Origin: Planctomycetaceae bacterium
GTDB taxonomy: Bacteria > Planctomycetota > Planctomycetia > Pirellulales > Pirellulaceae
DNA length: 64,000 bases
NCBI GenBank assembly: GCA_012729315.1
Contig: JAAYDI010000028.1
Location: forward strand, 62,001-126,000
Direction of reading: 5' to 3'
Shown here: positions 42,182 to 51,170 of the stretch, one piece after another
Layout of the letters: the number at the start of each line of letters is the position of its first letter
Position numbering within the stretch: position 1 is the first letter of the stretch
The notes under the pieces: generated by a model
What the model saw: only the letters and a program-made list of their open reading frames with translations
What the model was told of the DNA's origin: nothing
The model's database searches: none
Program-made: the position numbers and the translations under genes

Positions 42182-43360
42182 ATGATGAATCGACACAGTG
42201 GTCGACTGGCGTGGAGCATTCTTGTGGCATTGGTGCTGGTAGGCCAGGCGTTTCCTCTGCTTGCAGCGGAAACGTTTGGATATGCGTCGCGCAAACCACA
42301 GTTGTGGGAGACCGAACGGCCGGCACTCGAGCAGGAGCCGGGCACGAATCTCTACTGGCACGACCCGCATCTGGGCACCTGGGAGACGTGCCGGCTATGG
42401 CCACCAGCCACCAACGGCTGCCCACCGTCGTGGTACGGCAAGGTGGAGATGCTGGCGCTGTTCCGGGACACGAGCGAGCTGGATTTTGCCACACTCGGTC
42501 CGGGAGGTCCCGTGGTGCTGGACACCGGCGGCCTTGATGCCGACTTTGGGGCAGGCGTCCGTGCTCTGATCGGCAAGACGCTCGGCGACTGGTATCGGCT
42601 GGAGGTCGGGTATTTCGGCTCCCATTCATGGGATGGTGACGCGGCGGTGCGCAACCAGGACGCGAACGACCAGGGGGGCACGGGCAACCTGTATTCGCCG
42701 TTCTCCAGCTTTGGCGCCTCGGCCGGAGTGGTCGGGCTGGACTACAACAACTTCGCATCGTTGCGTTTCAGTTCCACGCTCAACAATGGTGAAGTGAACC
42801 TGCGTCGCCGGGTGCTGATGCGTCCGGGCAGCTACGAGGCTTCGTTCCTGGTCGGCGGGCGCTACCTGAACATTGGCGAGGAGTTCGAGTATCTGACTCA
42901 GTCGAGTGTGCCGGGGCCGGGCACAACTACGAATCAGGTAGCGTTGGAGACCGACAACAGCATGATCGGCGTGCAGGTCGGGTTACTCAGCCAGTTCCTG
43001 GTGCAGCCGAAGTGCTGGGTCGACTTCGAAATGAAGGGGGGCATCTTCGCGAACCAGGTGTCGCTTGACCGTACGTACACGGTGGCGACCGACCAGGGAG
43101 GAACGGTGGTGTACGCCGGCGAGGACGAGCGCGACCGCACCTCGTTCGTGGGCGACCTGTCGCTGCAGGTCAACTACCAGTTCGCCCCGTCCTGGACGTT
43201 CTTCGCCGGTTACAACGCCATCTGGGTCACCGGCATTGCGCTCGGCGCAGAGAACTTCAGCAATGACACGGGGATGCTCACACTCGGTCCAACGCAGGTG
43301 GACCACAGCGGCGATGCGGTCTATCACGGCCCGAACATCGGCCTGGTATTCACCCACTGA
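42182..43360 (+). CDS. BBP7-type beta-barrel outer-membrane protein
   Basis: 392 residues, with a signal peptide (SILVALVLVGQAFPLLAAET). The mature part matches the planctomycete BBP7 porin-like pattern: WYGKVEMLALFRDTSELDF near residue 80, GAGVRALIGKTLGDWYRLEV, a repeat of amphipathic strands (EASFLVGGRYLNIGEEFEYL; CWVDFEMKGGIFANQVSLDR; SLQVNYQFAPSWTFFAGYNA), and a C-terminal strand that ends with YHGPNIGLVFTH. The ATG at 42182 is followed directly by a second ATG. Such proteins are abundant in planctomycetes and are thought to be outer-membrane channels; function inferred from family only. Confidence 0.82.
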   Translation: MMNRHSGRLAWSILVALVLVGQAFPLLAAETFGYASRKPQLWETERPALEQEPGTNLYWHDPHLGTWETCRLWPPATNGCPPSWYGKVEMLALFRDTSELDFATLGPGGPVVLDTGGLDADFGAGVRALIGKTLGDWYRLEVGYFGSHSWDGDAAVRNQDANDQGGTGNLYSPFSSFGASAGVVGLDYNNFASLRFSSTLNNGEVNLRRRVLMRPGSYEASFLVGGRYLNIGEEFEYLTQSSVPGPGTTTNQVALETDNSMIGVQVGLLSQFLVQPKCWVDFEMKGGIFANQVSLDRTYTVATDQGGTVVYAGEDERDRTSFVGDLSLQVNYQFAPSWTFFAGYNAIWVTGIALGAENFSNDTGMLTLGPTQVDHSGDAVYHGPNIGLVFTH

Positions 43361-43366
43361 GCGGCG

Positions 43367-43657
43367 TCAGTTGCCGGCCGTAGGTGGCTTTGAGCGTGGC
43401 GCTCCGGCATGGATGTAGCGAGTGTCGATGCGCAGGCGTTCCAGCGCCGCTTCGCTCGGCCGTGCCAGTTGCCGCACTGCGTCCATGATCTCGATCTCTT
43501 CCCGCCACCCCAGACGCGCGAGGAGTTCCTCGTGGGCCAGGCGGTGGATCCCCGTCTGATTTCCGCCGAGGTCCAGCGGCACGCGGTCCGGCGGGCGATG
43601 TTCGAGCGCCGCGAGGACACGGTCGCGCCTGGTGAGCGTCTCGCGATGCCTCGTCAT
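43367..43657 (-). pseudogene. Truncated UroD-fold family gene (N-terminal fragment)
   Basis: 96 residues from the ATG at 43657. The sequence TRRDRVLAALEHRPPDRVPL followed by DLGGNQTGIHRLAHEELLAR and IMDAVRQLARPSEAALERLR, then DTRYIHAGAP, closely follows the start of UroD/MtaA-like proteins, which are usually about 350-390 residues. It breaks off after HAGAP into PRSKPPTAGN and a stop, six bases from the end of the convergent porin gene. The remaining about three quarters is absent from the window, so it looks like a remnant after a deletion. Another full-length family member is at 11400-12578, but the two are not close copies. Confidence 0.7.
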
Positions 43658-43889
43658 ACTGCGTACCTCCTGACGGGAATCGTGCATGGTCGGACCCGGC
43701 ATCGCGCGCACGGTCAGCACACGGCTGGCGCACGCGTCGGACTCGGCCGATCATCGCGTGCGCGCTGGCCGCGGTCGAGCGAGCGTGGAGGGCTATTTTC
43801 CCGCGGGTTGATTGACAGCCGGCCACCTGGTGGATAACGATGGGGGGGAGTTACCGGGCGCTGACGGCATCGCACCACAGGAGATCGAC

Positions 43890-44714
43890 ATGGGTCAGTT
43901 ACACATTGGCATGAACCTGGAAGCCACTCGCCATCACGACAAGCCGTTCGAGTGGGGGCTCGATCAGGCCGCCGACATGGGCTACGAGTACGTCGAGCCC
44001 ATGGTGCACTTCGGACGGGAGCTGATGAGCGAGGCGGGCTATTTCCACACGTTTTCATTGTTCAACGATCCGCTGGCCATGAAGGAGATGTGCGACCAGC
44101 GCGGCCTGAAGATCTCCGGCCTCCAGGCGCACGGGCCCCTGGGACGCCCCGACTATCACGGCGAGTATCTCAAGCTGGCCGTCCGCTTCGCCGCGGCGTG
44201 TGGCGCGGCGGTCGTGAACACCGACGAGGGGATCAAGGCCCCGTGGACGACCGAGGAAGAGGACTTCGTGCTGATCAAGTACACGCTGCAGGAGGCCCTG
44301 TTCGTGGCCGAACGGCACGGCGTGCTGATCGGACTGGAATGCCACGCCCAGTATTCCCAGACTCCCGACGGCCTGGACCGCATCTACAACCTGGTCTCGT
44401 CACCGTCGCTCGGCATCAACCTCGATACGGGCAACGCGTACCTGGCCGGCCAGGATCCCTACAGCTGGCTGGAACGTGTCGCCGGGCGCCTGGTGCACCT
44501 GCACGCCAAAGACATCAGCGTTGCGCATTCGGATTCGGAGCGCGGCAAGGTGACCGGCACGCCGGTCGGCTGCGCCTGTGGCGATGGCGTGCTCGACTGG
44601 CGGCGTATCATCGACATCTGCCGCCAGGCGCCGCGCGATATCGTGCTGTCGGTCGAATGCGGCACGATCGAGCAAGCCAAGCGGAGCCTCGACCATCTGA
44701 AGTCCCTGCTGTGA
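43890..44714 (+). CDS. Sugar phosphate isomerase/epimerase (TIM barrel)
   Basis: AP-endonuclease-2-like TIM-barrel protein of 274 residues from the ATG at 43890, with AGGAG about eight bases upstream. It begins MGQLHIGMNLEATRHHDKPF. The metal-site pattern is visible: LIGLECHAQYSQTPDGLDRI, LGINLDTGNAYLAGQDPYSW, GRLVHLHAKDISVAHSD, and IVLSVECGTIEQAKRSL, supplying Glu, Asp, His and Glu. It is followed after 10 bp by a Gfo/Idh/MocA oxidoreductase, a standard pairing in sugar or inositol catabolism. The specific substrate is not clear. Confidence 0.82.
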   Translation: MGQLHIGMNLEATRHHDKPFEWGLDQAADMGYEYVEPMVHFGRELMSEAGYFHTFSLFNDPLAMKEMCDQRGLKISGLQAHGPLGRPDYHGEYLKLAVRFAAACGAAVVNTDEGIKAPWTTEEEDFVLIKYTLQEALFVAERHGVLIGLECHAQYSQTPDGLDRIYNLVSSPSLGINLDTGNAYLAGQDPYSWLERVAGRLVHLHAKDISVAHSDSERGKVTGTPVGCACGDGVLDWRRIIDICRQAPRDIVLSVECGTIEQAKRSLDHLKSLL

Positions 44715-44724
44715 GTGAGGAACC

Positions 44725-46137
44725 ATGAACGCATATCAGCCCGGCGACGGATGTCGCAGTACGTTTTGCGCTGATCACCAGCCGCCCGCCGCTGCGGGTT
44801 CGGCCGGCGCCGGCACCTCGCGGCGCCGCTTCCTGGCTACCGCGGCCACCGCGCTGGCGGCCCCCTGGATCGTGCCGGCGTCCGCCCTGGGACGCGGCGG
44901 GCAGCTGCCCCCGAGTGAGCGGATCACCATCGGCATGCTGGGCGTCGGCAATCGGGGCAGCCACTCGCTGCGCGCCATGGAGCCGTTGCCGGACCATCAG
45001 GTGGTCGCCATTGCCGACCCGCGCCGGCAGCGCGCGGAGCTGGCGCAGCAGCAGGTGAACGCGTTCTACGCCCAGCGGCTGGGCGCTGAGCAGTTCCACG
45101 GCTGCGACATCTACAATGACTTCCGCGACGTCGTCGCCCGGGACGACATCGATGCGATCTGGGGCTGCGTCCCCGATCACTGGCACGGCGTGGCCTACAG
45201 CCACGTGATCACCGCCGGCAAGGACCTCTACGGAGAAAAGCCCCTCACCCGCTGGATCGACCAGGGCCGCCGCATCTGCGACCTGGTGCGGCAGTACAAC
45301 TGCGTGTTCCAGACCGGCACGCAGCAGCGCAGCTCGCCGCACTTCCGGCAGGCCTGCGAACTGGCGATCGCCGGCTACCTGGGCCGGGTGCACACCATTC
45401 GCGTCGGCGCTCCGGGCGGCACGAGCTACCCGGCCGAGCCCCCTTGCGCGCCGCCCCCCGGGTTCGACTACGACCTGTGGACCGGCCCCGCGCCGTTCCT
45501 GCCGTTCGACACCAAACGCTGCGAATGGCTCGCCATGTACATGATCTCGCACTACTGCGCCGGCTTCATCACGAACTGGGGCGTGCACTACCTCGACATC
45601 GCCGGCTGGGGCTGCCCGGAAGTGTTCGACAAAAAGTTCGAAGCGGAAGGCAGCGGCGAGTTGCCGGCCGATGGCATGACCGACACGTGGATGTCGTGGC
45701 ACCTGGAGCTGCGCTGGGAGAGCGGCCTGAAGATGGACTACAGCGACGACGACAACCCGAACCGGCACGGCTGCCGCTTCGAGGGGGACGAAGGCTGGGT
45801 GCACGTCAACCGCGACGGCATCTGGGCCGAGCCGGAGTCGCTGCTGACCGTGCAGCTCAAGCCGCAGGACACGCACCTGCATGTCAGCCCGCTGCACGGC
45901 GACCCGTACACGGCACACACGGCCGACTTCTTCCGCTCCATCCGCACGCGGCAGAACCCCGTGTCGCCGGTCGAGTCCGGGCATGCGGCCAGCACGCTCG
46001 GCAACGTGTCCGATATCGCTCTGCGGCTCGGCCGCAAAGTGACCTGGGATCCGCAGCAGCAGACCTTCGTCGACGACGATCTGGCCAATGCCATGCGTGA
46101 CCGCGCGCTGCGCAGTCCGTGGAACATGATCGGCTAG
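44725..46137 (+). CDS. Gfo/Idh/MocA-family oxidoreductase with Tat signal
   Basis: NAD(P)-dependent sugar oxidoreductase family, 470 residues. The leader has SRRRFLATAATALAAPWIVP, a twin-arginine signal. Then comes the Rossmann fold (ITIGMLGVGNRGSHSLRAME, HQVVAIADPRRQRAELAQQQ), the DIDAIWGCVPDHWHGVAYSH segment, and the catalytic Lys of the EKPL motif (GKDLYGEKPLTRWIDQGRRI). The large C-terminal domain is of the planctomycete type (FQTGTQQRSSPHFRQACELA, HYLDIAGWGCPEVF). It probably acts with the isomerase gene just upstream. Many such proteins exist in planctomycetes; the substrate is unknown. Confidence 0.88.
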   Translation: MNAYQPGDGCRSTFCADHQPPAAAGSAGAGTSRRRFLATAATALAAPWIVPASALGRGGQLPPSERITIGMLGVGNRGSHSLRAMEPLPDHQVVAIADPRRQRAELAQQQVNAFYAQRLGAEQFHGCDIYNDFRDVVARDDIDAIWGCVPDHWHGVAYSHVITAGKDLYGEKPLTRWIDQGRRICDLVRQYNCVFQTGTQQRSSPHFRQACELAIAGYLGRVHTIRVGAPGGTSYPAEPPCAPPPGFDYDLWTGPAPFLPFDTKRCEWLAMYMISHYCAGFITNWGVHYLDIAGWGCPEVFDKKFEAEGSGELPADGMTDTWMSWHLELRWESGLKMDYSDDDNPNRHGCRFEGDEGWVHVNRDGIWAEPESLLTVQLKPQDTHLHVSPLHGDPYTAHTADFFRSIRTRQNPVSPVESGHAASTLGNVSDIALRLGRKVTWDPQQQTFVDDDLANAMRDRALRSPWNMIG

Positions 46138-46252
46138 ACCGCTGCCCGACAGCCTGTGTCGGAATCCGCGCCGCGCGACGGGCTGGGCCCGCGGGCGGCG
46201 CCCGGCCGACGGCATTCGTGGAAGTGCAACCGCAGCAACTGGAGATACTCGA

Positions 46253-48295
46253 ATGGGTCGCATCGCGAATTACCTGTGCATCAGCATGGCAGTCATCGGC
46301 GTGAGCGCAGGGTGGGCACACGCTCAGCCCTCGCTGGAACAGGCGTGGGAGGCGCTGCCGAACTATGAGTACGGTCAGGATCTGGCCGGCCAGTTGGCCA
46401 TCGAACGCAGTGTGATCGAGGCGATGCAGACGCCCGAGCGCCGGGCCGAAATCGCCGCACGCTGCGCCCGGCTGCTGAGCCAGCCCGATACGACACTGGC
46501 CGCCAAGCAGTTCCTCTGCCTCCAGCTGCGACAGGTCGGCACGGCGGCGGAGGTCCCGCAGCTGGCACTGCTGCTCCCGGCTCCCGACACCTGGCAGATG
46601 GCGTTGCTGGCCATCGCCGCCATTCCCGGCCCGGAGTCGCTGGCGGTGCTCCGCACGGCGCTCGACCAGCTGGAGGGTGCGGCCCTGGTCGGTGCGATCC
46701 ACGCGGTGGGTGCCCGCCAGGACAGCGGCTGCGTGCCGCGACTGATACAGCTGGCCGCAGCGCCCGACGAACTCGTGGCGCACGCCGCCCTGCGGGCGCT
46801 GACCAATATCGCCGACGAACAGGCCCTGACGTGGCTGCAGTCGCAAGCGGACCAGCAGAAGCCTTGGTCCGACGTCTGGGCCCAGTGCTTGGTGCGTGTC
46901 GCGGCCTCCCGGGCACAACAGGGGCAACGCGCGGAGGCCGCCGCACTGTGGACCCAGCTGAGCGACGCGCAGCAGCAGCCAGCCACGCGGCGCGCCGCGC
47001 TGGAAGGCCTGCTGCAACTGGATCCGGACGCCGCGGCCGATACCATCCGCGGCTGGTTTGTCGGCAGCGACCCGCTTGCACAGCAGGTGGCGGCAGCGCA
47101 CCTGTCCGAACTGCCCGACGCCACGCTCGAGGAACTCAGCCGGCAGGTCGCCAGCCTGCCGGAAACCAGTGCCGTCGTGTTGATCGAGGTCCTGGCCGGC
47201 CGCCGGGGCCAGCACGTGCTGCCGTTCCTGATGGAGATGGTCGACAGCAACGTGCCGGCCGTGCAGCTGACCGGCCTGCGCTGCCTCGGCGCTCTGCACG
47301 ACCCGTCCACCATCCCCACTCTGATCGACCGCCTGGCGGGAAACGAACAGATGGCGGCAGTCGCCCAGCAGGCGCTGGCCCGTATGCCGCGCGATGTGGT
47401 CGGGCCGGCGATTCTCGCCGCGCTCGACCGCCCGGAGATCCAGGAGGGTGTCATCAGCGTGCTCAAGGAACTCAAGTACTACGAGGCGATCGATCCGCTG
47501 ATCGCCATCGCGGCCCAGCGCGACCCGGCCGCCTACGCACCGGCCCTCGACGGACTGCGGAGCATCGCCGATCCGGACAAGTATGACATTCCACGGCTGA
47601 TGCAGTTGTTGTATCAGACCCAGCCCGGGACACACCGGGATGAAGTCGAAAAGACGATCGCCATCGTCTGCGACAAGGGACCGGCCGACCAGGACCGGGC
47701 GGCACTTGTCCTGCAGGCGTGGGACAGCGCTGACGATGCCCACAAGCTGCTCAGCCTGCCACTCCTGGGACGACTCGGCGGCGCCCGGGCCCGGCAGATC
47801 ATCGAGTCGTATCTCGACGCGCCTGACAAGAATGCGCAGGAAGCTGCCGTGCGTGCCCTGTGCAACTGGCCTGACGCGGAGGTCGCCGATCAGCTGCTGA
47901 ATGTCGCCAGCCACGCGCGCGACAAACGCCATGCCCGGTGGGCGCTCCGCGCCTTCGTGCGCGTCATCACCCTGCCCAGCGACCGCGAGCCCGACGCTAC
48001 GCTGGCCCAATTGCAGCAGATCATGCAGCAGGCACACGAAACGGAAGACCGCGCCCTGATCATCTCCCGCGCGGCCACCGTTCGCACTCTGGCCTGCGTC
48101 CGCTGGGTCGCCGAGTACCTGGATGACCCCGCGCTCGCCCAGCCCGCCTGCGCCACGATCGTCGACCTGGCCCACCACCGCGAGTTGCGCCATCCCAACA
48201 TGGACACGATCGGCCCCATCCTGGACAAGGTCGCTGCCACGAGCCGCGATGCGGCTGTCGTGGAACGCGCCAAACGCTACCGGCTCGGACTGTGA
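46253..48295 (+). CDS. Exported HEAT-repeat protein
   Basis: 680 residues with a signal peptide (MGRIANYLCISMAVIGVSAG, cleavage near WAHAQ). The rest is built of two-helix HEAT-like units of about 30-40 residues, e.g. LVGAIHAVGARQDSGCVPRL, LVAHAALRALTNIADEQALT, AVQLTGLRCLGALHDPSTIP, and AQEAAVRALCNWPDAEVADQ. HEAT solenoids bind other proteins. No catalytic domain is seen. Periplasmic HEAT proteins are common in planctomycetes, often in sulfatase or heme-protein loci, but there is no such neighbour here. The C-terminus ends RAKRYRLGL. Confidence 0.8.
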   Translation: MGRIANYLCISMAVIGVSAGWAHAQPSLEQAWEALPNYEYGQDLAGQLAIERSVIEAMQTPERRAEIAARCARLLSQPDTTLAAKQFLCLQLRQVGTAAEVPQLALLLPAPDTWQMALLAIAAIPGPESLAVLRTALDQLEGAALVGAIHAVGARQDSGCVPRLIQLAAAPDELVAHAALRALTNIADEQALTWLQSQADQQKPWSDVWAQCLVRVAASRAQQGQRAEAAALWTQLSDAQQQPATRRAALEGLLQLDPDAAADTIRGWFVGSDPLAQQVAAAHLSELPDATLEELSRQVASLPETSAVVLIEVLAGRRGQHVLPFLMEMVDSNVPAVQLTGLRCLGALHDPSTIPTLIDRLAGNEQMAAVAQQALARMPRDVVGPAILAALDRPEIQEGVISVLKELKYYEAIDPLIAIAAQRDPAAYAPALDGLRSIADPDKYDIPRLMQLLYQTQPGTHRDEVEKTIAIVCDKGPADQDRAALVLQAWDSADDAHKLLSLPLLGRLGGARARQIIESYLDAPDKNAQEAAVRALCNWPDAEVADQLLNVASHARDKRHARWALRAFVRVITLPSDREPDATLAQLQQIMQQAHETEDRALIISRAATVRTLACVRWVAEYLDDPALAQPACATIVDLAHHRELRHPNMDTIGPILDKVAATSRDAAVVERAKRYRLGL

Positions 48296-48340
48296 GCCGT
48301 CGGCTCGCACCGCTCGGTGCCACGGCGTCATCTTGACCAG

Positions 48341-48428
48341 CGGAGGGAGTGGGATTCGAACCCACGGTGGAGTGTAACCCCACGCAGGTTTTCAAGACCT
48401 GTGCCTTAAACCGCTCGGCCATCCCTCC
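48341..48428 (-). tRNA. tRNA-Ser (anticodon UGA)
   Basis: 88-nt tRNA on the minus strand. Acceptor GGAGGGA pairs with TCCCTCC, discriminator G. The anticodon stem CAGGT/ACCTG encloses the loop CTTGAAA with anticodon TGA. A long variable arm, as in class II tRNA-Ser, is present, and the T arm GTGGG-TTCGAAT-CCCAC is perfect. CCA is not encoded. Confidence 0.96.
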
Positions 48429-48795
48429 GTGCGCCCCCCCCACAGCTTGCCACACACCCCGGGCAGGCTGGCGGGACCGGCACAGTGCCCGGTGCACCAC
48501 GCCGCAGACGACTCGGGCTAAGTCTACCACAGGTAGACGCAACGACAAGCCTCGCCACTCCGCGCGACTTGCCAGGTTACCCCAGTCGAGCTCACTGCAC
48601 GGCGCAGGCTACGTATTTTCATGTGGTTGATTGTGGCGCGTGGTCGGCCGCACGATAAATCCGCTGTAATCGGCAAGGTTGTGTAACCGCGCATCGAGTC
48701 ACGGTCCGATACTTTCCCATAGCACACATCTCCGTGCCGTTCCGACGCCTCGGACACGGCGCGCTATTTCCTAGCATCTGATTTGAGGCGGTCCC
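48429..48795. other. Divergent intergenic region tRNA-Ser / secreted protein gene
   Basis: 367 bp with the palindrome at 48522-48538. On the minus strand TTGTCG, 16 bp, TAGACT forms a plausible tRNA promoter that overlaps that palindrome. No gene seen. Confidence 0.5.
48522..48538. promoter_or_regulatory. Palindrome in the tRNA-Ser promoter region
   Basis: Perfect inverted repeat GTCTACC-ACA-GGTAGAC. It lies about 95-110 bp upstream of the tRNA 5' end and overlaps a candidate promoter. It could be an operator or a transcribed stem. Only the symmetry is certain. Confidence 0.4.
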
Positions 48796-49833
48796 GTGAA
48801 ACGCATATTGCTGCCGTTATTGGTTGTCACTCTGTCGATGGGCATACAGGTGCGCGGTGCCGACGCACAGCGGGTGGTCCCGGGCACGGGCACGCACATC
48901 GACTACGTCGGCGACACGTTTGAAGACACGCAGTGGAAGTTCGTCCAGAAGGGGCCCAAGAGCTCCGCCGAACAAGACAATCAACCACGGTATCCGCTGG
49001 GGTATTCCACCAACAAGCGCTGGTTCGAAGGTCCTGAACGCGGCTATCCGGACAAGCTTGTCGTCATCCCGACACCAGAGTACGGTCTGGAGGGGAGCGA
49101 GTACGCGTTGCTCATCCGCACACTCAACTCGGGCGTGCCCAACCGGCCCTCGAACAGCCTGCAGCAGGATGACCTGATTGTTGACTGCATCGCGCGGCTG
49201 GGATCGGCCATCCCGGTATCGGAGACGCCCAATTGTGTGGTGCGTGTGTATCTGCCGCCCGACTATCAATGGGAGGATCGCACGGGTCCCCATTTCGGAT
49301 TCCGCACCGGCTGTACCACGACGACCTACAAATCGACCGGCGGGCGGTTCCTGTCGAGCAGCCAGGCGACCGCCGAGCCGTACTGGCCGGGCATGTGGAT
49401 CCACTACCGCCGCCCGGCCGATCGCAAAAACGGCCTGGCTCCCGCGTTTATCAAGGTGCGCGGCAACCGGCAGGGACGGGACTTCCACGTGAAGGACGTG
49501 CACCAGTTCGGCTGGTGGACACTGGGGATGACGCTCACCCCTGACGGGCAGGTGCACTACTACGCCAAACCGGGTGTGGACCCGCTGACCGAAGAGGACC
49601 ACCTGACCTCCCAGTTCCCGTACGGTTTCCGGGCGGAGTATTTCCGGACGTTCTTCTTCAACATCTGCAACCGGGACGACGGGCGCACCTGGTCGACACC
49701 TTTCGTGATTGACGACCCGCAGCTGTACCTGGTCAAGGCAGCGCGGGTGCAGTCGATCGTCGAGCGGAAGCTGCAGGCCGCAGAGCATGCGACGGCCAAG
49801 AAGAGCGGGGGCGCGTCGGCCAAGCAGCGTTAG
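48796..49833 (+). CDS. Secreted hypothetical protein
   Basis: 345 residues with a signal peptide (MKRILLPLLVVTLSMGIQVR, cleavage near GADAQ). The mature protein reads as a compact, Trp/Tyr-rich beta domain (YVGDTFEDTQWKFVQKGPKS, YALLIRTLNSGVPNRPSNSL, CVVRVYLPPDYQWEDRTGPH, YWPGMWIHYRRPADR) that could be a lectin- or jelly-roll-like fold, but I do not recognise it. The last 40 residues are a Lys/Ala-rich tail. It overlaps the plsC stop codon by four bases at its 3' end (convergent). No substrate can be suggested. Confidence 0.65.
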   Translation: MKRILLPLLVVTLSMGIQVRGADAQRVVPGTGTHIDYVGDTFEDTQWKFVQKGPKSSAEQDNQPRYPLGYSTNKRWFEGPERGYPDKLVVIPTPEYGLEGSEYALLIRTLNSGVPNRPSNSLQQDDLIVDCIARLGSAIPVSETPNCVVRVYLPPDYQWEDRTGPHFGFRTGCTTTTYKSTGGRFLSSSQATAEPYWPGMWIHYRRPADRKNGLAPAFIKVRGNRQGRDFHVKDVHQFGWWTLGMTLTPDGQVHYYAKPGVDPLTEEDHLTSQFPYGFRAEYFRTFFFNICNRDDGRTWSTPFVIDDPQLYLVKAARVQSIVERKLQAAEHATAKKSGGASAKQR

Positions 49834-50486
49834 GCTTCGGGCGCGAGGCCGCGGAAGCGGCGCGCTTCACGATGGCATGCAACAATCCGGCGATGGACTT
49901 CCGCCATCAGTTGCTCGTCCGTCAACTGTGCGATTTCCTCGAGTGTGATCGGAGGTCCGAAGCAGGTGCGGAGCCGGGTGAGGCGTGGCCAGCGGCGCGA
50001 GCGTGGCCAGGCATCGTAGGCGCCGTCGATACCGACGGGCAGGATGGGCACCTTGCCGCGCCGGGCCAGCGCGCAGAAGCCCGGCTTGAGCGGCCCCACC
50101 TGACCGTCGAGCGTGCGGGTCCCCTCGGGGAAGATCAGCACCATTTCGCCCCGCTTGAGTCGGCGGAGAGTCTCTTTGATGCCACTGAGGCTCAGGCCGT
50201 CCCGATCAATCGGGATGGCCTCCAGGTACTGGATCAGCCGGCCGAAGAGGAACAGGTCGAACAGCGAATTGCGGGCCAGGAAGTTGATCTGTTTGCGGAA
50301 GCAGATGCCGACGAGCACGGGATCGAAATAGCTCTGGTGGTTGGCGCAGATCAGGGCTCCCGTGCCGCGCGGGATGTGTTCGCGTCCCTTCCAGCGGAAC
50401 CCGAAGCAGCTCTTGGCAATCAGCCAGCAGAGCACCCAGAAGAACTGGTAGCCGGCACTTTTCCAGAGTGGTCGTGTCATTCCCAT
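49830..50486 (-). CDS. plsC: 1-acyl-sn-glycerol-3-phosphate acyltransferase (PlsC)
   Basis: Acylates lysophosphatidic acid in phospholipid synthesis; inner-membrane associated. 218 residues from the ATG at 50486, or 216 from 50480, whose ATGA overlaps the cmk stop. The acyltransferase motifs are GALICANHQSYFDPVLVG (motif I, NHxxxxD, NHQSYFD), and VLIFPEGTRTLDGQVGPLKP (motif III, EGTR). A membrane-active N-terminus (YQFFWVLCWLIAKSCFGFRW) precedes. Translation is coupled to cmk, a common neighbour. Longer in-frame codons fall inside cmk. Confidence 0.92.
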   Translation of the reverse strand: MGMTRPLWKSAGYQFFWVLCWLIAKSCFGFRWKGREHIPRGTGALICANHQSYFDPVLVGICFRKQINFLARNSLFDLFLFGRLIQYLEAIPIDRDGLSLSGIKETLRRLKRGEMVLIFPEGTRTLDGQVGPLKPGFCALARRGKVPILPVGIDGAYDAWPRSRRWPRLTRLRTCFGPPITLEEIAQLTDEQLMAEVHRRIVACHREARRFRGLAPEA

Positions 50487-51142
50487 GCGTCTGCTGTCCC
50501 TCGTTCGCGCACCAGGCGTTCCAGCGTATCGACGACCTGCGTTTGTGTCAGCCCATCCGTGTCGACGATCAGCGCGTCGGGGGCCGGTGTGAGCGGTCCG
50601 CAGGCGCGCCGCGCGTCGCGCGCGTCGCGCTGGTTCTGCTGGGCCAGCACGTCCTCGAGCATCATGGACTCGCCGCGCTCCTGCAACTGCTGCCACCGGC
50701 GCCGCGCCCGTTCGCGGGGTGACGCGATCAGGAAGAACTTGCACTCCGCCGCGGGAAACGCCACGGTGCCCTGATCGCGCCCTTCCGTGACCACATGGCG
50801 GCCGTGTGCCAACCGGCGCTGGAGTGCCACCAGCTGTGCGCGCACCAGCGGGTTGTCGGCGACGTAGCGGGTGTTGTGGGTCACTTCCTGGCTGCGGATC
50901 GCCAGCGTGACATCCTGGCCGTCGACCAGGATGCGGTGGGAGTCGAACACCAGCGGCAGATGCGCGGCCAGCTCAGCCACCGCCGTCTGGTCGTCCCACG
51001 CCAACCCCTGCCGGGCGGCCGCCCACGCCACGGCCCGGTACATGGCCCCCGTGTCCAGGAAGCAGAACCCCAGTCGCCGGGCCAGTTCCCGGGCCACCGT
51101 ACTCTTGCCCGCCCCGGCGGGTCCGTCAATGGTCACGATCAT
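50477..51142 (-). CDS. cmk: Cytidylate kinase
   Basis: Phosphorylates CMP and dCMP. 221 residues from the ATG at 51142, which starts MIVTIDGPAGAGKSTVAREL, the P-loop typical of Cmk, followed by LGFCFLDTGAMYRAVAWAAA. The CMP-binding and lid regions are VTEGRDQGTVAFPAAECKFF and LIASPRERARRRWQQL. Codons upstream of 51142 lie beside the GH38-like gene end and are not conserved. It shares an overlap with plsC downstream. Confidence 0.95.
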   Translation of the reverse strand: MIVTIDGPAGAGKSTVARELARRLGFCFLDTGAMYRAVAWAAARQGLAWDDQTAVAELAAHLPLVFDSHRILVDGQDVTLAIRSQEVTHNTRYVADNPLVRAQLVALQRRLAHGRHVVTEGRDQGTVAFPAAECKFFLIASPRERARRRWQQLQERGESMMLEDVLAQQNQRDARDARRACGPLTPAPDALIVDTDGLTQTQVVDTLERLVRERGTADAWE

Positions 51143-51170
51143 CGCGCGCGCCACCTGTCGCAGCTGTCGA

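Noticed and set aside
45884-48331. 815-codon minus-strand ORF opposite the Gfo/Idh/MocA and HEAT-repeat genes
   Set aside because: Antisense to two genes with clear domains and proper starts.
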